NCBI GenBank assembly: GCA_031292485.1
Contig: JARLHA010000023.1
Coordinates: 108,487-172,486 of the forward strand
Length of the DNA: 64,000 nucleotides
From: Mucilaginibacter sp.
GTDB taxonomy: Bacteria; Bacteroidota; Bacteroidia; Sphingobacteriales; Sphingobacteriaceae
Reading direction: 5' to 3'
Positions 16,262-24,902 of this stretch are shown piece after piece. Both the position numbers and the translations under genes were made by a program. The notes under the pieces were generated by a model. That model did not search any database, was not told the DNA's origin, and saw only the letters and a program-made list of their open reading frames with translations. Numbering within the stretch: the stretch's first letter is position 1; every line of letters starts with the position of its first letter.

Positions 16262-16672
16262 TTAGCAATACTGTTCAAACGCGTTGATCAGGTTGTCGGC
16301 GATCATCTGTGCAGGGCGGCCCTCGATCTGGTGGCGCTCAATAATGTGTACCAGTTTACCATCTTTAAATAATGCCATTGCAGGCGAAGATGGGGGATAA
16401 GGCAGCATGTATGCACGTGCTTTATTTACCGCGTCAGCTTCCATACCGGCAAAAACAGTTACCAGCCTGTCAGGATGTTTTGCGTTCTGTGCGGCAATCC
16501 TGGCAGCAGGGCGTGCATTGGCAGCAGCGCATCCGCAAACCGAGTTTACCATTACAAATACTGTTCCTTCGCTTTCAACCGCTTTGGTAACAGCTTCAGG
16601 GTCTTTCAATTCTTCAAACCCAACCCTGGTCAGTTCTTCCCGCATGGGGGCTACTAAATATTCCGGATACAT
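16262..16672 (-). CDS. BrxA/BrxB-family bacilliredoxin
   Basis: A thioredoxin-fold protein of the YphP/YqiW family. The active-site motif is CGC within NSVCGCAAANARPAA, followed by AAQNAKHPDRLVTVFAGME and a PPSSPAMALFKDGKLVH segment. In Gram-positives the family removes bacillithiol from proteins; in Bacteroidota it probably acts as a thiol-disulfide reductase or bacilliredoxin. The first ATG is at 16672 (MYPEYLVAPMREEL); an upstream TTG in frame at 16693 is unlikely because an exact -7 box TAATTTTG (complement of 16696-16703) ends 3 bp before it, giving a ~20-nt leader to 16672. Length is ~136 residues, normal for the family. Confidence 0.9.
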   Translation of the reverse strand: MYPEYLVAPMREELTRVGFEELKDPEAVTKAVESEGTVFVMVNSVCGCAAANARPAARIAAQNAKHPDRLVTVFAGMEADAVNKARAYMLPYPPSSPAMALFKDGKLVHIIERHQIEGRPAQMIADNLINAFEQYC

Positions 16673-16695
16673 TGTTTCTTTTTCTAAATTCAATA

Positions 16696-16703
16696 CAAAA
16701 TTA
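16696..16703 (-). promoter_or_regulatory. Candidate -7 box of the bacilliredoxin gene
   Basis: TAATTTTG on the minus strand is an exact TAnnTTTG match. The predicted start near 16692 supports translation from the ATG at 16672 rather than from a TTG at 16693. Confidence 0.5.
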
Positions 16704-16764
16704 ACAAATCATTATGAGTTACCATTAAATTTCAGAATAATAACATTGTGCTGACTTTCTTGTG

Positions 16765-16869
16765 AAGTCCTAAGTCTTGAGTCGAAAGTCTTAAGTCATC
16801 TACTTTTAACAAAAGGTTTTACTGCAATGCTGACTTCAGACTCAGGACTTCGGACTCAAGACTTAACGT
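16765..16869. repeat. GACTTCGGACTCAAG-type inverted word repeat
   Basis: The left half is built from AAGTC/TTGAGTC words and the right half from GACTC/GACTTC words. Perfect 13-bp arms TAAGTCTTGAGTC (16771-16783) and GACTCAAGACTTA (16853-16865) flank a 69-bp core. It lies between the divergent bacilliredoxin and M23 genes. A fragment of similar words (CGACTTAATACTCGAGACTT) occurs at 20093-20112. Confidence 0.75.
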
Positions 16870-16942
16870 AATCTTTATTCAATTTTAATATTGTATTTTC
16901 CAGCCTAATCCCTATATTGCCGACCCTAATTATAAAATTGTA

Positions 16943-17806
16943 ATGAAGCGTAAGCCTTCTGATATCAGTACTGTAATTATAGTAAACAAAAACAGCGAAC
17001 CCAAAACGCTGCAAATTAAAACCCTGCATATTAGCCGGCTAAAACATTATGCTGTTGCAATATTGTCGGTAATCGTGGTTCTAAGCGGCATTATTATTTA
17101 TTTACGCGCCGTAAACGACCGCAAGGATGCGGAAGAAATACAACTCCAGGCGCAGATTGTAAAATTAAAAGGCGCCGTTCCGGCACCCGTTGTATCTGAT
17201 AAAAAACCTGTTAACGCGCAAAGTTATATCCAGTCGATTGAAGGGAAGCTGCAAAAAATCAATGATTACCTGAAGAAACGCGGCTTAAAAGGATTTTCAA
17301 CCAAGGCAGTTGGCGGCAGCGGCAATGACGACGACGCTAAACTAACCGACGATGAAACCTACTCCTTATATAATGAATATTTAGACCGCCTGGTGCATTC
17401 CGTTGCTTTTACACCTATGGGGTATCCGCATATCAGTTCATTAACCTCCTATTTTGGTTACCGCAGCGATCCGTTTAATTCGGCACATGCTGAATTTCAC
17501 CCTGGTATTGATTTTAAAGGGAGTAAAGGCGACGCGGCCAGAACTACTGCCAATGGCAGGGTTGTTTTTGCCGGATGGTATGGTGGCTATGGCAACTGCG
17601 TACGCATAGCCCATATGAACAACTACGAAACGTTATACGGTCACCTTTCAAGGATCAGTGTAAAGGTGGGCCAGGAAGTGACGGTAGGAGAAAAAATAGG
17701 TGAAGTTGGCTCAACCGGCCACTCAACCGGTACACATTTACATTACGAGGTTCGCAAGGATGGTAAAGCAGTAAACCCTATCAGTTTTCTTACTTTAAAC
17801 AAATAA
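16943..17806 (+). CDS. M23-family metallopeptidase, membrane-anchored
   Basis: A 287-residue LytM-type endopeptidase with a short cytoplasmic N-terminus, one transmembrane helix at about 35-54, a helical linker and a C-terminal M23 domain (~180-285). The zinc ligands fit HPGIDF (His and Asp) and THLHYEV (His-x-His), and the glycine-rich YGGYGNCVRIAH strand is typical. The family cuts peptidoglycan cross-bridges in the periplasm. It is 12 bp upstream of a bactofilin gene; bactofilin-M23 pairs are widespread, and the bactofilin is thought to localise the peptidase to shape the cell wall. The two are almost certainly one operon. Confidence 0.92.
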   Translation: MKRKPSDISTVIIVNKNSEPKTLQIKTLHISRLKHYAVAILSVIVVLSGIIIYLRAVNDRKDAEEIQLQAQIVKLKGAVPAPVVSDKKPVNAQSYIQSIEGKLQKINDYLKKRGLKGFSTKAVGGSGNDDDAKLTDDETYSLYNEYLDRLVHSVAFTPMGYPHISSLTSYFGYRSDPFNSAHAEFHPGIDFKGSKGDAARTTANGRVVFAGWYGGYGNCVRIAHMNNYETLYGHLSRISVKVGQEVTVGEKIGEVGSTGHSTGTHLHYEVRKDGKAVNPISFLTLNK

Positions 17807-17818
17807 ATCGTATATCTC

Positions 17819-18244
17819 ATGTCAATATTTTCAAAAAAAGACAAAGTAACACTCGATTTGCAATCTATTTCAACGCTCATCAGCGAAGGTTGTATTTTAG
17901 ATGGTAATTTGAAAGCCCCTGCTTTTGCCAGGATTGACGGACAGGTAACCGGCGATGTAATGGTTGATGAGGGCCTGATCCTTGGCGAAAAAGGATCTAT
18001 ACTAGGAAACATCATTACCAAAGAAATGGTGGTGTACGGCGTTATTACCGGCAATATCCAAACAAACTCCCTCGAAATAAAAGCTACCGGAAAAGTTACC
18101 GGCGAAATAAGAACCCAAACCTTAGTCGTTGAAAATGGCGCTGTTTATAATGGCAGCCTCTCCATGACACAAAACCATAAACTTGCCCAAAGCCAGAGTC
18201 ATAAGTTATCACAGCCAAAGCCAAAAATGATTGAGGTGGGTTGA
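17819..18244 (+). CDS. Bactofilin (polymer-forming cytoskeletal protein)
   Basis: A 141-residue bactofilin. The central DUF583 beta-helix (about 18-120) shows the repeated GDV-, GSI-, GNI-type rungs (IDGQVTGDVMVDEGLILGEK, GSILGNIITKEMVVYGVITG). Flexible tails flank it; the C-terminal tail is rich in Gln, Ser, Lys and Pro (SQSHKLSQPKPK). Bactofilins self-assemble without nucleotide into membrane-linked filaments. It is paired with the M23 peptidase gene upstream and probably recruits it. Confidence 0.94.
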   Translation: MSIFSKKDKVTLDLQSISTLISEGCILDGNLKAPAFARIDGQVTGDVMVDEGLILGEKGSILGNIITKEMVVYGVITGNIQTNSLEIKATGKVTGEIRTQTLVVENGAVYNGSLSMTQNHKLAQSQSHKLSQPKPKMIEVG

Positions 18245-18388
18245 TAAAAATCGTATGATTTAAACGTTAGGCAAAGTGTAACATTAGATGACGTGCAGTT
18301 TTGCAACCAAACCTATTGTTTTTATTTGTTTTTTGCATTTTTATGTCACATAACCATCCAAGTATTTCATTTTCATGTTCTAATGAAT

Positions 18389-18396
18389 TAACTTTG
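18389..18396 (+). promoter_or_regulatory. Candidate -7 box of ahcY
   Basis: TAACTTTG exactly matches TAnnTTTG. A start near 18400 leaves a leader of ~18 nt before the ATG at 18418 and excludes the longer in-frame start at 18301. Confidence 0.65.
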
Positions 18397-18417
18397 CAAA
18401 AAAAACATACAACGCCT

Positions 18418-19734
18418 ATGTCATCTGTAGAAACCGCCTACGTAAAATACAAAGTAAAAGACTTTTCACTGGCTCAATGGGGCCGTAAAGAGATTGAACT
18501 GGCCGAGGCCGAAATGCCTGGTTTAATGGCCCTGCGCCAGGAATATGGCCCATCAAAAATATTAAAAGGCGCACGCATTGCGGGCTGCCTTCACATGACC
18601 ATACAAACTGCCGTTTTAATTGAAACGTTAATTGAACTTGGCGCCGAAGTTACCTGGTCATCATGCAATATCTTCTCAACCCAGGATCATGCCGCTGCTG
18701 CTATTGCTGCTGCAGGTGGTTCCGTTTACGCCTGGAAAGGTATGAACGCCGAAGAATTTGACTGGTGTATTGAGCAAACTTTATTTTTTGGCGAAGACCG
18801 CAAACCGTTGAACATGATTTTGGACGATGGTGGCGATTTAACCAATATGGTGCTGGATAAATATCCAGAGCTGATTGCCGGTATCAAAGGTTTATCTGAA
18901 GAAACTACTACCGGTGTACACCGTTTATATGAGCGCATGAAAGCAGGTACCCTGCCGATGCCCGCTATCAACGTAAATGACTCGGTTACCAAATCGAAAT
19001 TTGATAATAAATACGGCTGCCGCGAATCGTTGGTTGACGCCATCCGCCGCGCTACTGACGTTATGATGGCCGGTAAAGTGGCTATTGTTTGCGGTTATGG
19101 CGACGTGGGTAAAGGCTCTGCCGATTCATTACGTAACGCTGGTGTTCGTGTTATCGTTACCGAGATCGACCCGATATGTGCCTTGCAGGCCGCTATGGAA
19201 GGTTTTGAAGTGAAGAAACTTGGCACCGCTATTACTGAAGCTGACATCGTGGTTACCGCTACAGGCAACAAAAACATCGTTCGCGAAGAGCATTTCCGTG
19301 CGTTGAAAGACAAAGCCATTGTTTGTAACATAGGCCATTTTGATAATGAGATTGACATGGCCTGGTTAAACGGCGCTTATGGCAACACCAAAATTGAAAT
19401 TAAACCACAGGTGGATAAATATACCATCAACGGTAAAGATTTGATCGTATTGGCTGAAGGCCGTTTGGTAAACTTAGGCTGCGCTACCGGCCACCCAAGC
19501 TTTGTAATGAGTAACTCATTCACTAACCAAACCCTGGCACAAATTGAACTTTGGACCAACAGCGGAAGCTACGAAAACAAGGTTTACACCTTACCAAAAC
19601 ACCTTGACGAAAAAGTTGCCCGTTTACACCTTGCCAAAATTGGTGTTGAACTGGAAGTTTTAGACCAGGACCAGGCGGAATATATCGGCGTAACTGTTGA
19701 CGGTCCGTTTAAACCGGAGTATTACAGGTATTAA
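18418..19734 (+). CDS. ahcY: Adenosylhomocysteinase
   Basis: S-adenosylhomocysteine hydrolase, NAD-dependent, splitting SAH into adenosine and homocysteine to relieve product inhibition of methyltransferases, several of which are encoded in this window. About 438 residues, full length. Visible motifs are [30 protein letters not shown], the NAD-binding loop [16 protein letters not shown] and the C-terminal [11 protein letters not shown], which completes a neighbouring subunit's NAD site in the family. The start at 18418 is chosen because [19 protein letters not shown] is the expected N-terminus and an exact -7 box lies 22 bp upstream. The gene is followed by a three-copy 14-mer and then a strong terminator. 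Confidence 0.97.
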   Translation: MSSVETAYVKYKVKDFSLAQWGRKEIELAEAEMPGLMALRQEYGPSKILKGARIAGCLHMTIQTAVLIETLIELGAEVTWSSCNIFSTQDHAAAAIAAAGGSVYAWKGMNAEEFDWCIEQTLFFGEDRKPLNMILDDGGDLTNMVLDKYPELIAGIKGLSEETTTGVHRLYERMKAGTLPMPAINVNDSVTKSKFDNKYGCRESLVDAIRRATDVMMAGKVAIVCGYGDVGKGSADSLRNAGVRVIVTEIDPICALQAAMEGFEVKKLGTAITEADIVVTATGNKNIVREEHFRALKDKAIVCNIGHFDNEIDMAWLNGAYGNTKIEIKPQVDKYTINGKDLIVLAEGRLVNLGCATGHPSFVMSNSFTNQTLAQIELWTNSGSYENKVYTLPKHLDEKVARLHLAKIGVELEVLDQDQAEYIGVTVDGPFKPEYYRY

Positions 19735-19774
19735 GATTCAAGAACCAAGATTCAAGAACCAAGATTCAGGAATC
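19733..19774 (+). repeat. Three tandem 14-bp repeats at the ahcY stop
   Basis: AAGATTCAAGAACC occurs at 19733-19746 and 19747-19760, with a third diverged copy AAGATTCAGGAATC at 19761-19774. The first copy overlaps the last two bases of the ahcY stop codon. Confidence 0.8.
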
Positions 19775-20295
19775 GAGATATAAAAGAGATTGGTTTTAGG
19801 AGAGTCCATTGAAAAAATGCCTCTTTAATTAGAGTAGTAATAAAGCGATTAAGTAAACATATTTTTACTTAATCGCTTTTTTTATTGCTTATATATTTTC
19901 TGTTGTTTTTTCATTTTACAGGATCCTATGGAAGGGAAATCGCGTTTAAAACTTGTCGCTTAGTTGTGGCTAAAGCCATTTTCTGTTTGTTTGCTTTTTT
20001 CCGTTCCTTAAAAGTAACGGCAATGAATTTTAGAAGCGTAATTTTTCATTCATTGCCCTGCGTGCAAATTGGCCTTCTTTCTCCTTACTTTCGACTTAAT
20101 ACTCGAGACTTGAACACACCCGCCCGTTCAGCCGTGTCATTAAAATTTATTTTTGTAATAAGCAGGTTATATCCGGGCGGGACATCCTTATTTGAAAACC
20201 CTGTATCCCGGCATTTAACGGGTAGCAAAGTTGGCCGGTATTTTCTTTTTGACTAATTATTAAGACATTTGATAGGGTAATCAGGAGGGTAATGG
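19735..20295. other. 561-bp intergenic region
   Basis: Contains the tandem 14-mer, the ahcY terminator (19842-19883), a GACTT/GAGACTT word-repeat fragment near 20093-20112, and the upstream region of the next methyltransferase. A frame open across 19885-20256 has no recognisable protein features and passes through the repeat, so I regard it as non-coding. Confidence 0.6.
19842..19883 (+). terminator. Strong intrinsic terminator after ahcY
   Basis: AAAGCGATTAAGTAAA (19842-19857) pairs perfectly over 16 bp with TTTACTTAATCGCTTT (19864-19879), loop CATATT, followed by a T-run to 19883. Confidence 0.9.
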
Positions 20296-20916
20296 ATGAG
20301 AGATAATAAAAAAGAACATTGGGAACAGGTTTATATCAATAAAACTCCTGCTCAGGTAAGCTGGACGCAGGTTGTTCCGCAAACGTCGCTTGATTTTATT
20401 CACGGGTTTCAATTATCCAAAAATGCCAGCATCATTGACGTTGGCGGTGGCGACAGCAACCTGGTGGACTTTCTTTTACAGGAAGGATTTCAGAATATTA
20501 CCGTGCTGGATATATCATCAGCAGCGATTGAAAAAGCCAAGGCCAGGCTGGGAAAGAAAAGCGACCTGGTTAAATGGGTAGTTTCAGACATTACTGAATT
20601 TGAGACAACTGAACATTTCGACCTGTGGCATGACCGGGCTACCTTTCATTTCCTGACCAATGAGAACCAGATTGCTGCTTATCTCCAGATCGCAGGAAAG
20701 GCAATCAATAACTATATGGTGGTGGGCACCTTTTCTGATAACGGGCCGGATAAATGCAGCGGGCTGCCGGTTAAACAATATACGGAGATTCAGCTGCAAA
20801 GACAGTTGAATAAGGATTTTAAAAAAATCAGATGTATCAACCAGGATCATATTACCCCATTTGAAACCAAACAGAACTTCCTTTTTTGCAGCTTTAAAAA
20901 GAAGGTTGTCAATTAA
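20296..20916 (+). CDS. Class I SAM-dependent methyltransferase
   Basis: A 206-residue methyltransferase. WEQVYINKTPAQVSWTQ at the N-terminus is typical of a widespread group related to thiopurine/tellurite-type enzymes. The SAM loop is IIDVGGGDSNLVDFLL (~45-60), with the acidic ribose contact in ITVLDISSAAIEKAK. The substrate is unknown. The ATG is preceded by AGGAGGGT, a strong Shine-Dalgarno match for this genome. The C-terminus (FETKQNFLFCSFKKK) matches the usual end of the group. Confidence 0.85.
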   Translation: MRDNKKEHWEQVYINKTPAQVSWTQVVPQTSLDFIHGFQLSKNASIIDVGGGDSNLVDFLLQEGFQNITVLDISSAAIEKAKARLGKKSDLVKWVVSDITEFETTEHFDLWHDRATFHFLTNENQIAAYLQIAGKAINNYMVVGTFSDNGPDKCSGLPVKQYTEIQLQRQLNKDFKKIRCINQDHITPFETKQNFLFCSFKKKVVN

Positions 20917-21151
20917 CAGGCGGTGCTTTAATGTTGTAACCGGCGGCCGACTACAGCCCATACCTATTAGCCATACGAATTGTTTTTCCCTTCGCCACAG
21001 GGTTCCTTGCAAGCGAAACACAGCGATCAGCATGCCCAGGGGAGGCGCGGGGCATCTGCGAGTAAGCCTGTCGAAAACACACCAGCTTGGCTGATTCTAA
21101 AATGAGCTTTTTTAAAACTATTTTTATTTATAAATTCAATCCATCAATTCA

Positions 21152-21511
21152 ATGGCCATAGGAAAAACAAAAATAGGACAACCTGTAGCTCAGCTCCCGG
21201 TTGAAGATGTTGAAAAGGCACAAATTTATTATAATGAAATTTTAGGCTTCGAGATTTTGTGGACGTACCCCGATAAGTCAATAGGCGCTGTATGGCAGGA
21301 AAATGCAACCATATTTTTTGCCACGACAAACGGACCAATCTCACCTAATATTCATTGGATTTTCGCTGAAAATATCGACCTGACCTATGCAGAATTAAAG
21401 GATAGCAGTGCTGAGATTATTGAAGCTATTGAAAATAAACCCTGGAACATGCGGCAATTTGCCATCAGAGATTTGAACGGCCATGTTTTTTACATTCATC
21501 ATGACCTGTAA
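21152..21511 (+). CDS. VOC-superfamily (glyoxalase/bleomycin-resistance-like) protein
   Basis: A 119-residue single vicinal-oxygen-chelate module pair: QLPVEDVEKAQIYYNEILGF at the start, and RQFAIRDLNGHVFYIHHDL at the end, where the NG(H/N)xFxIxxDL strand is typical of the bleomycin-resistance branch. That branch binds small molecules such as bleomycin or acts as a small dioxygenase or isomerase; the precise role here is unknown. It stands alone, with no co-directional neighbour within 230 bp upstream. Confidence 0.8.
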   Translation: MAIGKTKIGQPVAQLPVEDVEKAQIYYNEILGFEILWTYPDKSIGAVWQENATIFFATTNGPISPNIHWIFAENIDLTYAELKDSSAEIIEAIENKPWNMRQFAIRDLNGHVFYIHHDL

Positions 21512-21629
21512 AATCAGGATGGACATACATCCTTCGGCACCGCGATAATAAAAAAATTCTTTACAAAAAAAGCTCGCACAGACCGCTAACCCGCAGATCA
21601 ATCAGTAAAAAAAGCGTTCTGAAATGCCG

Positions 21630-22766
21630 CTAATTTGTTTTGTTTGTTCCGGCACTTCCCTGCTCCAATTGCGCCATCTTTTCATACATCACCCTGAAGG
21701 TGTTCCAGGGGCTGTTGTCATCGTCTTTAGGATTAGCGGTTCGCCCGTAGTACCCGTTTAAAAACTGTACCGGCGATGACCATACCGTCTCGGCGATCCC
21801 GTAAAAACGGCCTTTTAATTCTTTGCTTGATATCGTTCTTGAGCGGTACAGGTCCTCCACCTGTTCTACCGCGACCCCGGGCCGGTTCCATGTGCAGGTT
21901 ACAACCCTAAGGCCTTTCAGCGCAAAATAAACGGCGGTTTGGTTGTCCTGGTCATATTGCCAGTCGCAGATCACCACATCGCGGGGAATCAGGTCGACAG
22001 CGCGGTAGGTGTCGTTATAACTGGCCGCCCATTCGCCTATACCGGTTGCACGACCATCAATCAGGCGGTCGCCCCATATCCAAAGCTCTTTACCCCGTTC
22101 GGCCAAATGATCGCGAATGGTTTGTACTTCGTTGGCAAAAAGTACCGCTTTATCCCGCCCGGCGCAGCGGGGGCATCTGTCTTCGCCCAGGTAAAAAACT
22201 TCATCCATACCGGCATGAAAAGCAGGGGCTTCAAAAACATCCATGATCTCATCCACCAAATCAAAAACTACTTTGTGAACACCGGGATGCAGCGGGCAAT
22301 AGCTACGGCAATAAAGGTTGTCGGCATTGGGCCATTTATAGTCAGCCGGCGCAGGCATTTTTATCCATGGTGTTTCGTCAAATTCAGGATAAACGCGTAG
22401 CAGGTTTTCGGTTTTAGCCGCCCAGCTCTGGTGCCCCAGCAGGTTAATTTGCGGGATAATGCTGATGCCATCCTTTTTGCAGGCTTCCAGGATCTTTTTA
22501 ACATCATGTTTTGACAAGGCTGCAGAATCCCTCAGTTCGGGGTGGCTCTTATATTCATAGTTAAAATCTATCCGAAGGATCAATGTATTTACCTTGCGCG
22601 GGGCAAGTTCTTCATTAATAAATTTAACAAAATCATCTACACCGCTTGGTTTGGGAGCCGCTATAATAAAACCTTTTACCTGGAACAGGCTGTCACTTTT
22701 TATTTGCGCGAAAATGCTTTCGCTAGCTAAGCTCATGAATAGCAGCAGGTATGGATACTTTTTCAT
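21630..22766 (-). CDS. GH20-like glycoside hydrolase (beta-N-acetylhexosaminidase-related), secreted
   Basis: About 378 residues with a signal peptide (MKKYPYLLLFMSLASESIFA). The TIM barrel contains the GH20 acid/base pair in FHAGMDEVFYLGEDRCPRC (HxGxDE motif), preceded by IPQINLLGHQSW and followed by ELWIWGDRLIDG. GH20 enzymes remove terminal N-acetylhexosamines by substrate-assisted catalysis. It is shorter than classical GH20 enzymes, lacking an obvious N-terminal GH20b domain. CPRCAGRDK adds an unusual CxxC just after the catalytic pair. The start at 22766 fits the signal peptide; a longer frame reaches 22835. Confidence 0.82.
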   Translation of the reverse strand: MKKYPYLLLFMSLASESIFAQIKSDSLFQVKGFIIAAPKPSGVDDFVKFINEELAPRKVNTLILRIDFNYEYKSHPELRDSAALSKHDVKKILEACKKDGISIIPQINLLGHQSWAAKTENLLRVYPEFDETPWIKMPAPADYKWPNADNLYCRSYCPLHPGVHKVVFDLVDEIMDVFEAPAFHAGMDEVFYLGEDRCPRCAGRDKAVLFANEVQTIRDHLAERGKELWIWGDRLIDGRATGIGEWAASYNDTYRAVDLIPRDVVICDWQYDQDNQTAVYFALKGLRVVTCTWNRPGVAVEQVEDLYRSRTISSKELKGRFYGIAETVWSSPVQFLNGYYGRTANPKDDDNSPWNTFRVMYEKMAQLEQGSAGTNKTN

Positions 22767-22952
22767 TTTGATAAAAATTGAGCCGGTGATGAAATGAATT
22801 TTCCATGCAATGGCTGGCCGGAAACACATGTACAATATAAATAAAATTCGGCAATGGCAACAACGGTAACTGCATTGTTGCTCAACCCCCTGTGTTAACT
22901 ACTTACTAAAATATACCGCATCATCGGTATTGTGCCGGGCGGGTGCTTCGGA

Positions 22953-22960
22953 TAGCTTTG
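22953..22960 (+). promoter_or_regulatory. Candidate -7 box of the secreted MORN/TPR cluster
   Basis: TAGCTTTG exactly matches TAnnTTTG, with ATTG at 22929-22932 as a -33 candidate (20-bp spacing). A start near 22964 leaves ~22 nt before the first gene at 22986. Confidence 0.6.
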
Positions 22961-22985
22961 GTATACACTAAAATCGTTATCAAAC

Positions 22986-23474
22986 ATGAAATTTAAACTG
23001 CTCATCATCATCGCCCTGGTAACCTTCGGCATATCAGTGCATGCACAAACTGAAGCGCCGGTTATAACCGAGCTTCACCAATTGTTACAAAGCGCAAAAA
23101 GCAATTTTGCCAATGAGATTGGTAAAAAAGTGGAGGAAGATACCCTTACCCAAAACGTTTACTACGAAGCCAAAAAGCCGGCGGTAGCTGCCGATGCTTT
23201 TATATTACATGTAAAGGCGGGCCAAAATATGTTCGTTTTAAATTATGATGCCACGGGCGAAAAGTTAACCGCCTTGATACCAATTGTTGACCAGTACATT
23301 AATGAACTGAACAAAATGGTAAAAACCGGTGACTATACCGGCGAAGACTACAATAATGCAAAAGGGAAAGCGGTTACCGACATACACGATAAAGACGGCA
23401 ACCTGGTTTTGCGGTACACCAGCGACAAGGCAAGCCAAACGGTTTATTTATATGGATTTACTAACAGCAAATAA
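22986..23474 (+). CDS. Hypothetical secreted protein, first gene of the MORN/TPR cluster
   Basis: A 162-residue protein with a signal peptide (MKFKLLIIIALVTFGISVHA|Q). The mature part has a helical start (ELHQLLQSAKSNFANEIGKK) and later short beta-type segments (YYEAKKP, FILHVKAG, MFVLNY) ending in GNLVLRYTSDKASQTVYLYG. No known domain recognised. It begins a run of six closely packed genes (gaps 0-21 bp) that all encode exported proteins, preceded by a good promoter, so a shared envelope function is likely but unknown. Confidence 0.7.
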   Translation: MKFKLLIIIALVTFGISVHAQTEAPVITELHQLLQSAKSNFANEIGKKVEEDTLTQNVYYEAKKPAVAADAFILHVKAGQNMFVLNYDATGEKLTALIPIVDQYINELNKMVKTGDYTGEDYNNAKGKAVTDIHDKDGNLVLRYTSDKASQTVYLYGFTNSK

Positions 23475-23475
23475 A

Positions 23476-24462
23476 ATGAAAAAAGCGGTTTTTATATTAC
23501 TGGCGATAATATTGCTGCTGGTATTTGCCGGCAAACTATTTGCCCAAACCGGAAATTGCGTTTCGGGCAATTGCATCACGGGTAAGGGAAAAATGGTATA
23601 CACTGACGGCAGCGTTTATGAGGGAAGTTTTGTGAATGGACTAAGGCAAGGAACAGGTACCGTTGTAGCCGACGATTATGTATACACAGGACAATGGAAA
23701 GAAGGCCGTTACAGTGGCAGGGGCCAGTTAAAAAAACGCCCGGCTAAGGAAAGTCCTTTTTACGTTCAATTCGACTGCACTTTTTTTGCGGGTAGTATTG
23801 AAGGGCCCGGCAAATATTCTTATTTCTATGGGGGCGATACTACCATTGCTTATACCGGCAATTTTAAGGACGGCAAATACTTTGGCAGAGGCAGCCTGCT
23901 GATCAAAGGTATTTGCACCTTTTACAGCGATAGCTGGACAGATTCTGAAAACTTTACATCCGGAAAATATGTGCAGGATAAAACCCTGGTGACACTTTAC
24001 GGAAGCTACGTAGCAAATGCCTTTCAACGAGGCGAAAATGATGGCACTACCCCGCCGGGTCAGCAATCAGCCAGGGCCTTTAAACGGTTTTATTTCCACA
24101 GAGTCAATTCGGCCATCTTGCGGGATAACCTGATGACAAGGGAGCTTGTCAACACATTGCCCGGCCCAAAAAACGGCAGCATTACCATCAACGTAAATGA
24201 TAACTCCCTAAAGATAGCCGCCGATGGCGACGACGATAAAAATTACACCATAAAAAAGGTTGGCGACGAAACTACCGATCAGTACAGTAACAAAAAACTC
24301 ATCATTACCTGTACCGACGCTGCCGGCACAAGTTGCACTGCTACCATCCGGCGCGAATATGCTTATAGATCGGATAACGAAATGGTGATTAATATCACGT
24401 ACCCCAATGGCACAGGAAAAGGGTACTACTGCACTTTGGAAGAGAACTTATTTACAAACTAA
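23476..24462 (+). CDS. Secreted MORN-repeat protein with a C-terminal unrecognised domain
   Basis: About 328 residues with signal peptide 1-25. Just after it comes CVSGNCITGKGKMVYTDGSV, then MORN-type repeats (YEGSFVNGLRQGTGTVV, YTGQWKEGRYSGRGQL, YTGNFKDGKYFGRGSL) to about residue 150. The C-terminal part (~195-328) resembles the two small proteins encoded next (GSITINVNDNSLKI, CTATIRREYAYRSDNEMVIN). MORN repeats in secreted Bacteroidota proteins probably bind envelope components; the function is unknown. The start at 23476 is chosen for the signal peptide and lies 1 bp after the preceding stop; a longer frame overlaps the upstream gene. Confidence 0.82.
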   Translation: MKKAVFILLAIILLLVFAGKLFAQTGNCVSGNCITGKGKMVYTDGSVYEGSFVNGLRQGTGTVVADDYVYTGQWKEGRYSGRGQLKKRPAKESPFYVQFDCTFFAGSIEGPGKYSYFYGGDTTIAYTGNFKDGKYFGRGSLLIKGICTFYSDSWTDSENFTSGKYVQDKTLVTLYGSYVANAFQRGENDGTTPPGQQSARAFKRFYFHRVNSAILRDNLMTRELVNTLPGPKNGSITINVNDNSLKIAADGDDDKNYTIKKVGDETTDQYSNKKLIITCTDAAGTSCTATIRREYAYRSDNEMVINITYPNGTGKGYYCTLEENLFTN

Positions 24463-24467
24463 ATTTC

Positions 24468-24884
24468 ATGAAAAAGATAATCACCACCATTGTTTTAAGC
24501 GGGATGCTTATTACTGCCTTTGCCCAAAAAACGTTTAAACCGATTCATTACACTATGATCATTACGGGAGCAAACAGAAATGCAACTTCCGGGAATATTA
24601 AGGTCAATTTAAAAGACTCCACCATTGTTATTGGCGAAAACCAGGCAAAAAAATTCAAGATCGAAATGACAGCGCCTGAACAAAACGCGCTGTCTGATGA
24701 TAAGTCATTGACAACATGGTTGAGTTTTCTTTGCAATGGCAGCGATAGCAGATCGTGTACCATAATGATTGCGCGGCAACAGCAGCCCAACGGCAAAAAA
24801 GTAATGAATGTTCAGGTGACCTATGATGGTGAAAACCCGATCATATACGATTGCGATTACCAGCAAGAATTATATAAAGACTGA
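24468..24884 (+). CDS. Hypothetical secreted protein, paralogue A of the unrecognised domain
   Basis: A 138-residue protein with signal peptide MKKIITTIVLSGMLITAFA. The mature start QKTFKPIHYT is nearly the same as in the next gene (QKMFKPIHFT), showing tandem duplication. The body (SGNIKVNLKDSTIVI, SCTIMIARQQQ, MNVQVTYDGENPIIYDCDYQ) also resembles the C-terminal part of the preceding MORN protein, including two cysteines. The domain is not one I recognise. Five bp separate it from the MORN gene. Confidence 0.72.
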   Translation: MKKIITTIVLSGMLITAFAQKTFKPIHYTMIITGANRNATSGNIKVNLKDSTIVIGENQAKKFKIEMTAPEQNALSDDKSLTTWLSFLCNGSDSRSCTIMIARQQQPNGKKVMNVQVTYDGENPIIYDCDYQQELYKD

Positions 24885-24902
24885 CCCTGCATCTACCATA
24901 CC

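Noticed and set aside
18245..18388. Possible SAH/SAM riboswitch upstream of ahcY
   Set aside because: The predicted transcript starts near 18400, leaving only ~18 nt of leader; no conserved core was recognised in the upstream DNA.
19885..20256. Open frame of 123 codons between ahcY and the methyltransferase
   Set aside because: It begins at the tail of the ahcY terminator, crosses a word repeat, and has an irregular composition (clusters of Phe, Cys, Arg and Ser) with no domain or signal pattern.
20917..21151. Gene remnant between the methyltransferase and VOC genes
   Set aside because: Several short frames exist on both strands, but none shows recognisable protein motifs.
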